The notes beneath the pieces were generated by a model. The model saw only the letters and a program-made list of their open reading frames with translations, ran no database searches and was not told the DNA's origin. This document shows, one piece after another, positions 1 through 7,321 of a DNA stretch of 14,666 bases. The first letter of the stretch is position 1, and each line of letters starts with the position of its first letter. The position numbers were made by a program, and so were the translations under genes. The stretch spans positions 1 to 14,666 of the forward strand of contig PMNJ01000343.1 of assembly GCA_003162595.1 (NCBI GenBank), written 5' to 3'. The stretch is from Bacteroidales bacterium (GTDB taxonomy: Bacteria; Bacteroidota; Bacteroidia; Bacteroidales; VadinHA17).

Positions 1-1007
1 AATGAACCTGAATTAACGATCTCGCTCAGGTAGTTCAGGAATTTTTCTTTACTCTCCTGTTCAGTTGCAGCCATTTTATTCCATTTTTGGGTAGCCTGTA
101 GATATTCAGATGATTTTTCGGAATCAATCAACAACTTTGTCATCTGTGAAGCAAAAGGAGTTCCCTGGAAGTCTCTTGCGGCAGACTTCATGTATCTTAG
201 TGCATCATTCTTGTTTCCGGCGGACAGCTGCGATTTGATCAGGTTTTGTGTTTTGTTTTCAATATATGAAAGAAATGTCTGATCGTCCGGGATTATTTTC
301 CTGTTCATAGTCTGAAGGACAATCCATTCCACAGCTTCAGTGATAAGATCGGAACCTGGCCATTGATGACCCCCGGAGAATGTCCTGAGATATGATATCA
401 CCCTGGTCTGGTTGCTGAAGAAGCCAGACAGGTCGTGCATTTCGAGATAATTCATATCGCGGTTGCCGGCCAGGCCGTAATATAAAAAGTCTGAATTTCC
501 TGACGGGAGATAATTCCTGTCATTAGGCAGGCCTGCCCCACAACCGATAACACCTGAGATCCTCTTTTCTTTTATAGCAAAGGCCATTGCAAAACGTGAT
601 CCTCCGGAAAAACCTGCAACATAGATCCTTCTCTGATCTACAGTGAATCGTTCTGCAACATCCTGAAGCATTGCAGCAGCGGCAGTGAAGTTATCTCCCA
701 TCGGTCCGTTGCGCGAATTGTTTGAACATGCAAGGATGAATCCATATTTTCTGCCTGCCTCAATGAAGGTATTAACTCCAGTTCTTCCCCTTGCCGAAGG
801 ATCAAAAATAAGGATGACCGGCCAGCTCTTTTTATTATCATATTGTGCCGGCCGGTAAAGAGCATAACTTTGTCCAATCATATCACGGCACTGGACTGTA
901 TCAGTAATCTGATCTTTGGCAGACGCCTGCGGGAACAGGAATGATTGCGACGTGAAAGTCTGCAAGAAAAAAACCAGGATGAATATTTTTTTAAAGATTG
1001 GTTCCAT
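1..1007 (-). CDS. Secreted alpha/beta-hydrolase (esterase-like), C-terminus beyond window edge
   Basis: Open on the minus strand from an ATG at 1007-1005 to the window edge, giving 335 visible residues without a stop. Residues 1 to about 28 form a signal peptide (two lysines, then a hydrophobic stretch), so export is likely. The fold is read from a strand-like WPVILIFDPS (62-71), a nucleophile elbow AGFSGG with Ser134, an acid candidate Asp184 in AGNRD, and a catalytic His214 in SGGHQWP. The order Ser-Asp-His and the spacing match alpha/beta-hydrolases of the polyhydroxybutyrate-depolymerase/LpqC esterase type. About 120 residues follow the His; they look helical and may be a repeat-type tail. 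Substrate cannot be told from sequence. It is probably a normal chromosomal gene at the edge of the accessory region. A perfect AT-rich hairpin lies 27 bases upstream of the start. Confidence 0.8.
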   Translation of the reverse strand, partial: MEPIFKKIFILVFFLQTFTSQSFLFPQASAKDQITDTVQCRDMIGQSYALYRPAQYDNKKSWPVILIFDPSARGRTGVNTFIEAGRKYGFILACSNNSRNGPMGDNFTAAAAMLQDVAERFTVDQRRIYVAGFSGGSRFAMAFAIKEKRISGVIGCGAGLPNDRNYLPSGNSDFLYYGLAGNRDMNYLEMHDLSGFFSNQTRVISYLRTFSGGHQWPGSDLITEAVEWIVLQTMNRKIIPDDQTFLSYIENKTQNLIKSQLSAGNKNDALRYMKSAARDFQGTPFASQMTKLLIDSEKSSEYLQATQKWNKMAATEQESKEKFLNYLSEIVNSGS

Positions 1008-1033
1008 TTTTTGATAATTTGGATTGATTTGCG

Positions 1034-1059
1034 TTTTTAATATCCGAAGATATTAAAAA
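1034..1059 (-). promoter_or_regulatory. Perfect 11-bp hairpin in the leader of the hydrolase gene
   Basis: The arms 1034-1044 and 1049-1059 are exactly complementary, with a four-base loop. Read on the minus strand the loop is TTCG closed by C-G, the stable UUCG tetraloop type. It sits 27 bases before the hydrolase ATG and about 110 bases after the RAYT stop. No T-run follows the stem on the minus strand, so it is not a classical terminator. It could be a leader structure or a weak bidirectional transcription stop. Confidence 0.5.
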
Positions 1060-1062
1060 ATT

Positions 1063-1176
1063 ACCGTAGGGACGTTGCATGTTGTACGGACGTTGCATGC
1101 AAAATCCCTATGGGTTTATGGGATGTTGTAGGGACGTTGCATGCAACGTCCCTACGGATGATTGCAACGTCCCTAC
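1063..1176. repeat. Cluster of REP-like palindromes downstream of the RAYT gene
   Basis: Four related units lie here: a half unit at 1066-1081, a degenerate full unit at 1084-1110, a perfect 28-base palindrome at 1128-1155, and a reverse half unit at 1162-1176. The half-site reads GTAGGGACGTTGCATG. An identical 28-base palindrome lies inside the transposase gene at 1394-1421. RAYT enzymes are known to act on REP elements that flank their own genes, so this is the expected substrate. The last half unit also contains the transposase stop codon. Confidence 0.85.
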
Positions 1177-1703
1177 CCATCCCATTTATAAGGATTATTA
1201 ATAATATATTTTCTGATTCGATCCAGTTCCCTATCTGATCGAATAATATGATCATAATACCGTGGGTGCCACGAAAAATCAGAATCAATCAAATGCACAT
1301 TTTTTGAAACGGCCGATTTATATGACCTGATAACCGTTGCCAATGAACCAGGTTTTGGTGAAATGTACGACATAAATTCGTTTGGTACGGGTTGTAGGGA
1401 CGTTGCATGCAACGTCCCTACGGCGGCCGGGGATTGAATGATTACGATCCCGTGAATATGATTTGGCATAACCACAAATTCATCCAATGATACAAATGAA
1501 AAATGTTCTGGCAATTCGTACCAGAAATCATATGCAATCTTCCCCGATTCGGACATTTTCATTTGTTTACACAAAATATTCCCAAAGTATGGAATCATCT
1601 TTTGGGTGCAAATAGTAATAAAATATTTGCCGCCAGATGAATAATCATGGACATTCAACCGGGAAGATTCATTCCGGTATTTATTCCTGAACAATGAACA
1701 CAT
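1173..1703 (-). CDS. REP-associated tyrosine transposase (RAYT, Y1/HUH family)
   Basis: A 176-residue protein if the start is the ATG at 1703; an upstream ATG at 1730 would add nine residues, but RAYT proteins usually begin just before the NKYR segment seen at residues 7-10. Family signs are GGKYFITICT (24-33), the metal-binding HxH motif in VMPNHIHG (His82, His84), RSYKSAVS (126-133), and WHPRYYDHIIRS (145-156), whose Tyr149 or Tyr150 is the likely nucleophile. The C-terminus YIINNPYKWDG is also typical. Such enzymes cut and join single-stranded REP hairpins. Oddly, residues 95-103 (VGTLHATSL) are encoded by a perfect copy of the REP palindrome, and the stop codon lies in another. The catalytic residues are all present, so the enzyme may be active. 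Confidence 0.9.
   Translation of the reverse strand: MCSLFRNKYRNESSRLNVHDYSSGGKYFITICTQKMIPYFGNILCKQMKMSESGKIAYDFWYELPEHFSFVSLDEFVVMPNHIHGIVIIQSPAAVGTLHATSLQPVPNEFMSYISPKPGSLATVIRSYKSAVSKNVHLIDSDFSWHPRYYDHIIRSDRELDRIRKYIINNPYKWDG
1394..1421. repeat. REP palindrome embedded in the RAYT reading frame
   Basis: A perfect 28-base palindrome identical to 1128-1155. It is read through in frame by the transposase gene in the variable loop between the HxH motif and the tyrosine helix, where an insertion is likely to be tolerated. Confidence 0.9.
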
Positions 1704-1788
1704 AATATTAATAGCAGCGGACAGATGCAATTTATAAAAATTATTTCATAATCCTTTTCACTATATTTAGTGTTCCAAACCTAATCCT

Positions 1789-2127
1789 ATGAATGATATT
1801 CAAATACTGACAGATGAACTCGTTAAGTTCAGAGATGAAAGAAACTGGTCGCAGTTTCATAACACAAAGGACCTTGCTCTTGCAATATCTATTGAGGCGG
1901 CCGAGCTGAACGAGCTCTTTCTGTGGAAAACGACAGAGGAATCGGAACTAGTTGAACTGAACAGACTGAAAGAAGAGCTTGCTGATGTATTTGCATTCAG
2001 CCTATTACTGGCTGGCAAGCACGGTCTTGATGTTAAAGAGATTGTTCTTGAAAAGATTTTGAAAAATAATGAGAAGTACCCGGTTGAAAAATCAAAGGGG
2101 ACGGCGAAGAAATATAATGAACTGTAA
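1789..2127 (+). CDS. MazG-like nucleotide pyrophosphohydrolase
   Basis: A 112-residue all-alpha NTP pyrophosphatase of the MazG-like/dCTP-pyrophosphatase type, which hydrolyses nucleoside triphosphates to monophosphate and pyrophosphate. The metal-binding motif is split as usual: Glu36, Glu39 and Glu42 in EAAELNE, and Glu63 and Asp66 in EELAD. The N-terminal RNWSQFH and the C-terminal KYPVEKSKGTAKKYNEL segments are typical of the short single-domain forms. It starts an operon: only three bases separate its stop from the next gene, a nuclease-ATPase. A small inverted repeat (CACTA, four-base loop, TAGTG at 1759-1772) lies just upstream and overlaps a TATATTTA box that could be part of a promoter. 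In this setting it may alter nucleotide pools during phage infection instead of simple housecleaning; that is inference. Confidence 0.88.
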   Translation: MNDIQILTDELVKFRDERNWSQFHNTKDLALAISIEAAELNELFLWKTTEESELVELNRLKEELADVFAFSLLLAGKHGLDVKEIVLEKILKNNEKYPVEKSKGTAKKYNEL

Positions 2128-2130
2128 AAA

Positions 2131-4002
2131 ATGATAATCTACAGCAACTCATCGGAACAGTTCAGACAGGATGTCCTCTACAACAGGATCTCTGATATTA
2201 TGAATGATGCATTTCTCAGTAATTTCGGACATAAAGTGCAGCCTTCTGAGCTCTCTTCTTTTCAAAATTCGCTGAGTCGTGTAAAGGACCTGATTGAAAT
2301 ATCCGGTATAAAGGAAAGTCACATTGCGTTAGAATACCAGGTGCCATATAATCAGAGCAGGATCGATTGTCTTATGTTTGGCAAAGACGAGGCTGGAAGA
2401 GATAATGTTTTTCTCATTGAGTTGAAGCAATGGACAAACGTAACTGCCCTCGAGACGGAAGGAAATTTTGTTGAGACTTTTACCGGAGGCGGGATGAGAG
2501 TGGTTCCTCATCCATCGCAACAGATAAAAGGATATCATAACTACCTGCTGGATTTCGTGGAAGAATTTGAAAAAGAACCTGCGCTTACTCTCACAAGCTG
2601 CTCATATTGCCACAATTACAGCAACATCGACAGATCGGGACTCTTTAATAAAATTTATGAAAATATTCTGAGCGATTATCCGATATATTGCCGTGAGGAT
2701 GTTGTAAAACTGGCCGAAAAGATAAAAGAGCTCCTTAATACTGGTAAGGGAACCGAAGTATACAACAGGTTCATGCTTAGCCGGATCAGACCTTCGAAAA
2801 AGCTGCTTGAAAATGTTCAGGGGATAATACAGAACCAGGCTACATTTTCGCTTCTCAATGAACAGCTGGTTGCAAAAAATCTTATATGGGGAAAGATCAG
2901 AAGAGCTGACTCAAAGAAAGAAAAATCGGTTATCCTGGTTAAAGGAGGACCAGGTACAGGAAAGTCGCTTATCGCATTAAACATACTTGCAGAAGTGGCT
3001 GCAAAAAAGAAAAAGGTTCTTCTGGCATCAAAATCAAAACCATTCCGCGACGGGTTGCAGGCATGGGTAGGCACTGCCGGAAAAAATATTTTTGTAAGTC
3101 CTTATTCACTTACTCCTTCCAGGATGGAAGAAAATGGTCTCGATGTCCTGCTCATTGATGAAGCTCACCGTATAGAAACAAGTAATGTATATCAGCATAT
3201 GAGGGCTGCCGACAGATCAGATATGCCGATGGTCGATCAGCTGATCAGATGTTCAAAAACAACAGTTTTCTTTATAGATGACAAGCAGAGGGTAAGACAC
3301 CAGGAGATTGGGAATTCAATATTTATAAGAAATTCGGCGAAAAAATTCAACGCAGCGGTTGAAGAAGTAGAGCTGTTATCTCAGTTCCGGTGCATGGGAT
3401 CAAATAACTACCTTGAATGGATAGAGTCAGTGCTTGGCTACACAAGTGAGAAAAAGATTTTGAAAAAGAATGAGATATTCGAATTTAAAATATTCAATTC
3501 TCCTTCAGAACTCTATAATGAATTGAAAACGAAAGAACTTGAAAAACCCAATTCAGCCAGGCTGACTGCAGGGTACTGTTGGCCCTGGCACGATCCCAGA
3601 CTTGACGGGACACTTGTTAATGACGTTAAAATCGGAGATTTTGAGATGCCCTGGGAAACAAAAGGAGAACATGCAGTTGGAGAATACCCGGTATGGTACC
3701 AGTGGGCCTACAAACCTAATGGCTTCAGACAGGTTGGATGTATCTATACTGCGCAGGGATTCGAATTTGATTATATAGGCGTAATAATTGGACCCGATCT
3801 TAAGTACAATCCAGAGACCGATTCACTTTGCGGGGATATGGCTGCAACTAAAGACCCGACTTTAAGAAAAGACCCTTCGAATTTCGAGACATATATGAAA
3901 AATGTATACAGAGTCCTTCTTACCAGGGGGATGAAGGGGTGCTATGTGTATTTCACTGATAAGGCAACGGAGGAGTATTTCAGGGGGAGGATTGAAAAAT
4001 GA
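2131..4002 (+). CDS. PD-(D/E)XK nuclease-like domain fused to DUF2075/SF1-type ATPase (first copy)
   Basis: A 623-residue protein. The N-terminal part looks like a PD-(D/E)XK nuclease: Glu68, Asp79 in SRIDC, Glu97 and Lys99 in FLIELKQ, then Q131xxxY135, like the QxxxY motif of RecB-type nucleases. From about 265 follows a helicase-like ATPase: Walker A GGPGTGKS (272-279), Walker B LLIDEAH (Asp343, Glu344), a motif-III-like FFIDDKQ (380-386), LLSQFR (415-420), a motif-V-like YTAQGFEFDYIG (539-550), and a motif-VI-like YRVLLTRG (593-600). This layout fits DUF2075, the ATPase module also found in Schlafen-type helicases. It follows the MazG gene after three bases and precedes a related paralogue after 25 bases. 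All motif residues are present, so nuclease and ATPase activity are both plausible. I do not recognise it as a named defence protein. Confidence 0.82.
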   Translation: MIIYSNSSEQFRQDVLYNRISDIMNDAFLSNFGHKVQPSELSSFQNSLSRVKDLIEISGIKESHIALEYQVPYNQSRIDCLMFGKDEAGRDNVFLIELKQWTNVTALETEGNFVETFTGGGMRVVPHPSQQIKGYHNYLLDFVEEFEKEPALTLTSCSYCHNYSNIDRSGLFNKIYENILSDYPIYCREDVVKLAEKIKELLNTGKGTEVYNRFMLSRIRPSKKLLENVQGIIQNQATFSLLNEQLVAKNLIWGKIRRADSKKEKSVILVKGGPGTGKSLIALNILAEVAAKKKKVLLASKSKPFRDGLQAWVGTAGKNIFVSPYSLTPSRMEENGLDVLLIDEAHRIETSNVYQHMRAADRSDMPMVDQLIRCSKTTVFFIDDKQRVRHQEIGNSIFIRNSAKKFNAAVEEVELLSQFRCMGSNNYLEWIESVLGYTSEKKILKKNEIFEFKIFNSPSELYNELKTKELEKPNSARLTAGYCWPWHDPRLDGTLVNDVKIGDFEMPWETKGEHAVGEYPVWYQWAYKPNGFRQVGCIYTAQGFEFDYIGVIIGPDLKYNPETDSLCGDMAATKDPTLRKDPSNFETYMKNVYRVLLTRGMKGCYVYFTDKATEEYFRGRIEK

Positions 4003-4027
4003 ACATTTATTACCTAAAATAAAATTA

Positions 4028-6010
4028 ATGAACAGGTCTTACTATAGCGATACAATTGAAAACTTCAATTTAACCAAACCTGAAGAGATTATTGGGAAAA
4101 TGTCTATACAAAGTAAATTTGCAGATGAGGTAAGTCAGAAAAGTGCATGGCGGGAGGAAATTAGAATTTTGCAAAAGGTTCTACTTAAATATAAAGGAGG
4201 CATTTATTTCGAATATTCCATCCCAAGAATGGGCCAAAGAATCGATGTGCTTCTTTTAATCAAATCAGTAATATTCATACTCGAATTTAAAGTTGGGGAA
4301 ACAGAATTTCCTTTGCATGCTATTGATCAGCTATGGGATTATGCACTAGATTTAAAGAACTTCCATGAGACTAGCCATGATGTATTTATTGCTCCAATTC
4401 TTATTTCAACAGAAGCTAGTAATTCTGAAACATTTATTTTTTTCACAATATCTGAAGATAAAATTCTGACTCCAGTTAAATGCAACAAGGAAATAATCGG
4501 AAATGTTATTGATCAAGTTCTCTTAATCGATGAAGATGAAGAGAGTATAATTAAAACTGATTGGGAAAATGGAAGGTATAGTCCAACTCCAACCATAATT
4601 GAGGCAGCAATGGCCTTATATGCCGGACATTCTGTTTCAGAGATATCTAGGAGTGATGCAAGTGCTATTAATCTAAGTTTAACATCAGATGCAGTTAAAG
4701 CTATAATACAAAAATCTAAAAACGAAAAACATAAATCAATATGCTTTTTAACTGGTGTTCCTGGCGCCGGAAAAACACTTGTTGGTTTAAACATAGCAAC
4801 AACTAATATTGATAAATCTTCCGAACTTCATAGTGTATTTCTTTCCGGGAATGGGCCCCTTGTTAACATTTTGCGTGAAGCCCTTGCCAGAGATAGGGTT
4901 AGCCATGGAAAAGAGATTGGAATAAAACAAAGGAAAGGAGACGCCTTCCGCGAAGTGAAGCTTTTTATACAAAACGTACACAATTTTAGGGATGAGTGTC
5001 TAAAAGATATGGATGCACCACCAATTGAACGTGTAGCACTTTTCGACGAAGCTCAACGTGCATGGAACCTTGAGCAAACGGCTAATTTTATGAAATGGAA
5101 AAAAGACTTTCCTGATTTTAATAAATCTGAACCTGAATTCTTGATTTCATGTCTTGATCGCCATAAAGATTGGGCTGTAATTGTTTGTCTAGTAGGTGGA
5201 GGACAAGAAATCAATACAGGGGAAGCCGGCATTACAGAATGGATTGAATCACTTAATCGATCATTTCCAAAATGGCACATTTATATTTCCCCCAGGTTGA
5301 CTGATAGTGAGTATGGTGCAGGCGAAATTCTAAAAAACTTATCAAATAGACCAGATGTGATGTATGATGAGAATCTACACCTTGCCGTATCAATGAGGTC
5401 CTTCCGTGCAGAACATGTTTCACAACTTGTTAAGCAAATTCTCGATCTTGAAGTAGAAGATGCAAAAAAAACGTTAGACAAGATAAAATCAAAATACCCT
5501 ATTGCTATAACTCGAGATCTCAAGAAGGCAAAAGAATGGCTAAAGAAACATGCACGAGGTTCTGAACGATACGGAATTGTAGTTTCTTCACAAGCAGAAC
5601 GTTTAAAACCACATTCAATCGATGTCAGATCTCCTATGGATCCAATTCATTGGTTTCTTGATAGTAAAAAAGATGTTAGATCATCTTATTACCTTGAATC
5701 AATGGCCACAGAATTTGATATCCAAGGCTTAGAACTTGATTGGGTATGTGTTACCTGGGATGCTGATTTTAGATTTTCGGAAAAGGGGTGGGAATATAGG
5801 TCTTTTGTTGGCGACAGATGGAATCAAATCAAAAAACCTGAAAGACAAATATATCTAAAAAATGCATATCGTGTTTTACTCACACGTGCCAGACAAGGAA
5901 TGGTAATAGTAGTTCCATTTGGTGCCGAGGATGATCCAACGCGTAATTCTTCTTTTTATGATCCTATATATGAATATCTAAAATCAATTGGATTTGAGAT
6001 TCTAATCTAA
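4028..6010 (+). CDS. PD-(D/E)XK nuclease-like domain fused to DUF2075/SF1-type ATPase (second copy)
   Basis: A 660-residue protein from the ATG at 4028; the frame is open upstream to 3944 inside the previous gene, but those 28 residues overlap it and look unlike a domain start. The domain order repeats that of its neighbour: Glu62, Asp73 in QRIDVLLL, Glu86 and Lys88 in ILEFKVG, Q101xxxY105, then Walker A TGVPGAGKT (242-250), Walker B ALFDEAQRAW (Asp340, Glu341), VGGGQEI (389-395), SMRSFRAE (455-462), QGLELDWV (566-573) and YRVLLTRAR (614-622). Away from the motifs the two proteins differ strongly, so they are distant paralogues and not a recent duplication. This gene also looks more A/T-rich to the eye than the first copy, hinting at separate origin. 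It is the last gene of the operon; 133 bases without a gene follow. Confidence 0.82.
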   Translation: MNRSYYSDTIENFNLTKPEEIIGKMSIQSKFADEVSQKSAWREEIRILQKVLLKYKGGIYFEYSIPRMGQRIDVLLLIKSVIFILEFKVGETEFPLHAIDQLWDYALDLKNFHETSHDVFIAPILISTEASNSETFIFFTISEDKILTPVKCNKEIIGNVIDQVLLIDEDEESIIKTDWENGRYSPTPTIIEAAMALYAGHSVSEISRSDASAINLSLTSDAVKAIIQKSKNEKHKSICFLTGVPGAGKTLVGLNIATTNIDKSSELHSVFLSGNGPLVNILREALARDRVSHGKEIGIKQRKGDAFREVKLFIQNVHNFRDECLKDMDAPPIERVALFDEAQRAWNLEQTANFMKWKKDFPDFNKSEPEFLISCLDRHKDWAVIVCLVGGGQEINTGEAGITEWIESLNRSFPKWHIYISPRLTDSEYGAGEILKNLSNRPDVMYDENLHLAVSMRSFRAEHVSQLVKQILDLEVEDAKKTLDKIKSKYPIAITRDLKKAKEWLKKHARGSERYGIVVSSQAERLKPHSIDVRSPMDPIHWFLDSKKDVRSSYYLESMATEFDIQGLELDWVCVTWDADFRFSEKGWEYRSFVGDRWNQIKKPERQIYLKNAYRVLLTRARQGMVIVVPFGAEDDPTRNSSFYDPIYEYLKSIGFEILI

Positions 6011-6142
6011 ATTAATTTAAGTAGGGAAATCATTGATATTTTTTGCCATTAATTGGCGATAATTATTACTTGAAGTAGCAATTTTTTCTTGTCTCTTTGA
6101 AGTCGTACACTGTTCTTTATTCCAAAAAAAAATAAAATTTAA

Positions 6143-6217
6143 TCATGTGAATAACTCATTTAAGGTCTCCAAAAGCCTTTCGATATCATTCTCCGAAATA
6201 TGCAAATGTGGTGAAAA
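6143..6217 (-). pseudogene. Remnant of aminotransferase C-terminus, copy A
   Basis: On the minus strand these 75 bases read FSPHLHISENDIERLLETLN plus four residues and a stop. It aligns with the end of copy B at 6261-6335 without gaps: 58 of 75 bases and 18 of 24 residues agree by hand count. Upstream the similarity stops abruptly at an A-rich stretch, so no gene remains. The segment resembles the extreme C-terminus of class V PLP aminotransferases. Confidence 0.55.
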
Positions 6218-6260
6218 TAGAAAAAAAACGGTATGCGGCGTGAGGTACGCGGTACGTGGC

Positions 6261-6404
6261 TTATTTGATTAGCTCATTCAGAATCCCCAGAAGCTTTTCA
6301 ATATCCATCTCTGAAATATGTAAATGTGGCGAAAACCTAACAGAGTTTCCTCTCTGACTTATATAAATCTTCCTTTTGCTTAATTCAGCAACAAGGTTTC
6401 CTTG
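6261..6404 (-). pseudogene. Remnant of class V aminotransferase C-terminus, copy B
   Basis: About 47 residues ending in a TAA stop at 6261-6263. The segments LVAELSKRKIYIS, QRGNSVRFSPHLHIS and DIEKLLGILNEL match the usual end of class V (cysteine-desulfurase-like) aminotransferases, where RGNS.R.SPH and a final helix D...L...L are common. The open frame continues to 6587, but the upstream part translates low-complexity repeat DNA and is not protein-like. The PLP lysine and all the body of the enzyme are missing, so it is a fragment without function. Identification is from memory of the family. Confidence 0.6.
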
Positions 6405-6652
6405 CAGGCAGAGGGCATAGAGCACTGGGCACAAGAAGGCGTGAAGGGTGAGGCGTGAGGAGTGTGTGGAATGTGGTGGCCTGGTGCTGAGAGGTGCAAG
6501 GTGCAGGGTGCATGGAACAAGGAGATTAGCTCTTTGTGAAACTTTGTGCCTTAGTGTCTTGGTGGCAGAAAAAAGCGCACGATGCACGACTCACGACACG
6601 CGGAAGAAAAAACCATGAGTTCTGTGCTCTGAGCCCTGAGCCGTTATGTCGT
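6405..6652. repeat. Low-complexity intergenic tract with short word repeats
   Basis: This gene-free stretch is built of repeated short words such as GGTGCAAGGTGCAGGGTGCA, GCGTGAGG, ACGACTCACGAC and CTGAGCCCTGAGCC. It contains the first copy of the 82-base direct repeat (6518-6599). Similar words recur at 7420-7530 and 8910-8950. Open frames across it (on either strand) have no protein character. Confidence 0.6.
6518..6599. repeat. Direct repeat, left copy, flanking the first ORF6N cassette
   Basis: The first 55 bases agree with 7442-7496 at 53 positions, and the next 27 with 7497-7523 at 22 positions, by hand count. The core reads CTTTGTGAAACTTTGTGCC and belongs to a CACAAAG-type intergenic repeat; a diverged relative lies at 13651-13709. 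Both copies have the same orientation and bracket the ORF6N gene and its regulatory region. Confidence 0.85.
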
Positions 6653-7204
6653 TTAGCCGCTATTTGTCTTAAACCCGATCCGTTTACGTTGTTTGAAATC
6701 AGTTTCTTCCTGTTTTGTCTGTTCTAATTCTTTGAGATATTCAAATATTATACTTATCTGATTGTCATGTTCATCGAGTTTTGTCTGTATCTTTTCAAGT
6801 TGATGTGACATATCCTTATGAATGGATAGAATCTCCCGCAACCTTACAAAAGTATCAATAATGAGTAAGCTCACTTTATCAGCTCTTTCACTGTTAAGAA
6901 CACTTGAAAGCATTAATATGCCATGCTCTGTAAATGCGAATGGAAGATATTTTACATGGTGGCCTCTCTTTAAGGTCACATTTTGTGACCTTAAACGATC
7001 ATATTCATCTTTAGTAAGTTGGAACATATATCTGTCGGGAAACTTTCCTGCATTTCTTTTTACTTGCTGGTTAAGGGCTTTTGTTCCTACCTGGTATAAT
7101 TCAGCTAAGTCAGTGGCTAACATAACTTGCTTACCTCTGATATTTAAAATCTTGCTAATGATTATTTCTTCAGCAATGATAATCTCACTTTTTTCTGTTT
7201 TCAT
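6653..7204 (-). CDS. ORF6N-domain protein, copy 1
   Basis: A 183-residue protein. Residues about 12-105 form the ORF6N domain, a DNA-binding-type domain related to KilA-N and phage antirepressors: DLAELYQVGTKALNQQVKRN (32-51), FPDRYMFQLTKDEY (55-68), LRSQNVT (71-77), AFTEHGILMLSSVLNSERA (90-108). Residues about 125-165 are probably a coiled coil for oligomerisation, and the basic tail ends FKQRKRIGFKTN. The same tail occurs in the second ORF6N protein at 12983-13528. Its DNA target is unknown. The codons for LRSQNVT lie in a 12-bp-armed palindrome whose core recurs upstream of the gene, so autoregulation is plausible. A weak AAGG lies a few bases before the start. The gene sits between direct repeats and shares its outer borders with the second copy, so it behaves like a cassette. 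Confidence 0.88.
   Translation of the reverse strand: MKTEKSEIIIAEEIIISKILNIRGKQVMLATDLAELYQVGTKALNQQVKRNAGKFPDRYMFQLTKDEYDRLRSQNVTLKRGHHVKYLPFAFTEHGILMLSSVLNSERADKVSLLIIDTFVRLREILSIHKDMSHQLEKIQTKLDEHDNQISIIFEYLKELEQTKQEETDFKQRKRIGFKTNSG
6969..6995. repeat. Perfect inverted repeat inside ORF6N copy 1
   Basis: Arms TTTAAGGTCACA (6969-6980) and TGTGACCTTAAA (6984-6995) are exactly complementary with a three-base centre. In the gene it covers the codons for LRSQNVTLK; the centre is the Asn codon. The core TCACATTTTGTGA recurs, in inverted orientation, at 7322-7338 upstream of the gene. Confidence 0.85.
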
Positions 7205-7241
7205 ATCAGCCTTTTATTTCTAATAAATCTTTTTAAGTATC

Positions 7242-7264
7242 GGAGGTGACATTTTGGTACCTCC
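7242..7264. promoter_or_regulatory. Upstream palindrome A of ORF6N copy 1
   Basis: GGAGGTGACATTTTG followed by GTACCTCC forms an imperfect palindrome 37 bases before the ORF6N start. It is the start-proximal member of a row of three and probably an operator. Confidence 0.5.
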
Positions 7265-7273
7265 AATTTCATC

Positions 7274-7298
7274 TTGAGATCGCAAATTGCGACCTCAA
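7274..7298. promoter_or_regulatory. Upstream palindrome B of ORF6N copy 1
   Basis: Arms TTGAGATCGCAA (7274-7285) and TTGCGACCTCAA (7287-7298) pair with one mismatch around one base. The layout copies the in-gene palindrome but with TCGCAA in place of TCACAA. Read on either strand it resembles the LRSQ..T coding segment of an ORF6N gene. Confidence 0.6.
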
Positions 7299-7321
7299 AA
7301 GAATTATTCATAATCAAATGG

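Noticed and set aside
638..877. 79-codon minus-strand frame
   Set aside because: Out-of-phase shadow of the secreted hydrolase, which has signal peptide and catalytic triad in its own frame.
1034..1059. Rho-independent terminator for the RAYT gene
   Set aside because: Strong stem but no T-run after it in the minus direction, and it is AT-rich.
1061..1288. 75-codon minus-strand frame ending in repeated DVACN/ATS peptides
   Set aside because: It is a translation of REP palindromes and overlaps the RAYT gene in another phase.
3944..4027. 28-residue N-terminal extension of the second nuclease-ATPase
   Set aside because: It overlaps the end of the first gene by 59 bases and adds no domain-like sequence; the ATG at 4028 fits better.
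6822..7223. 133-codon plus-strand frame
   Set aside because: Antisense to the ORF6N gene, which has clear family motifs.
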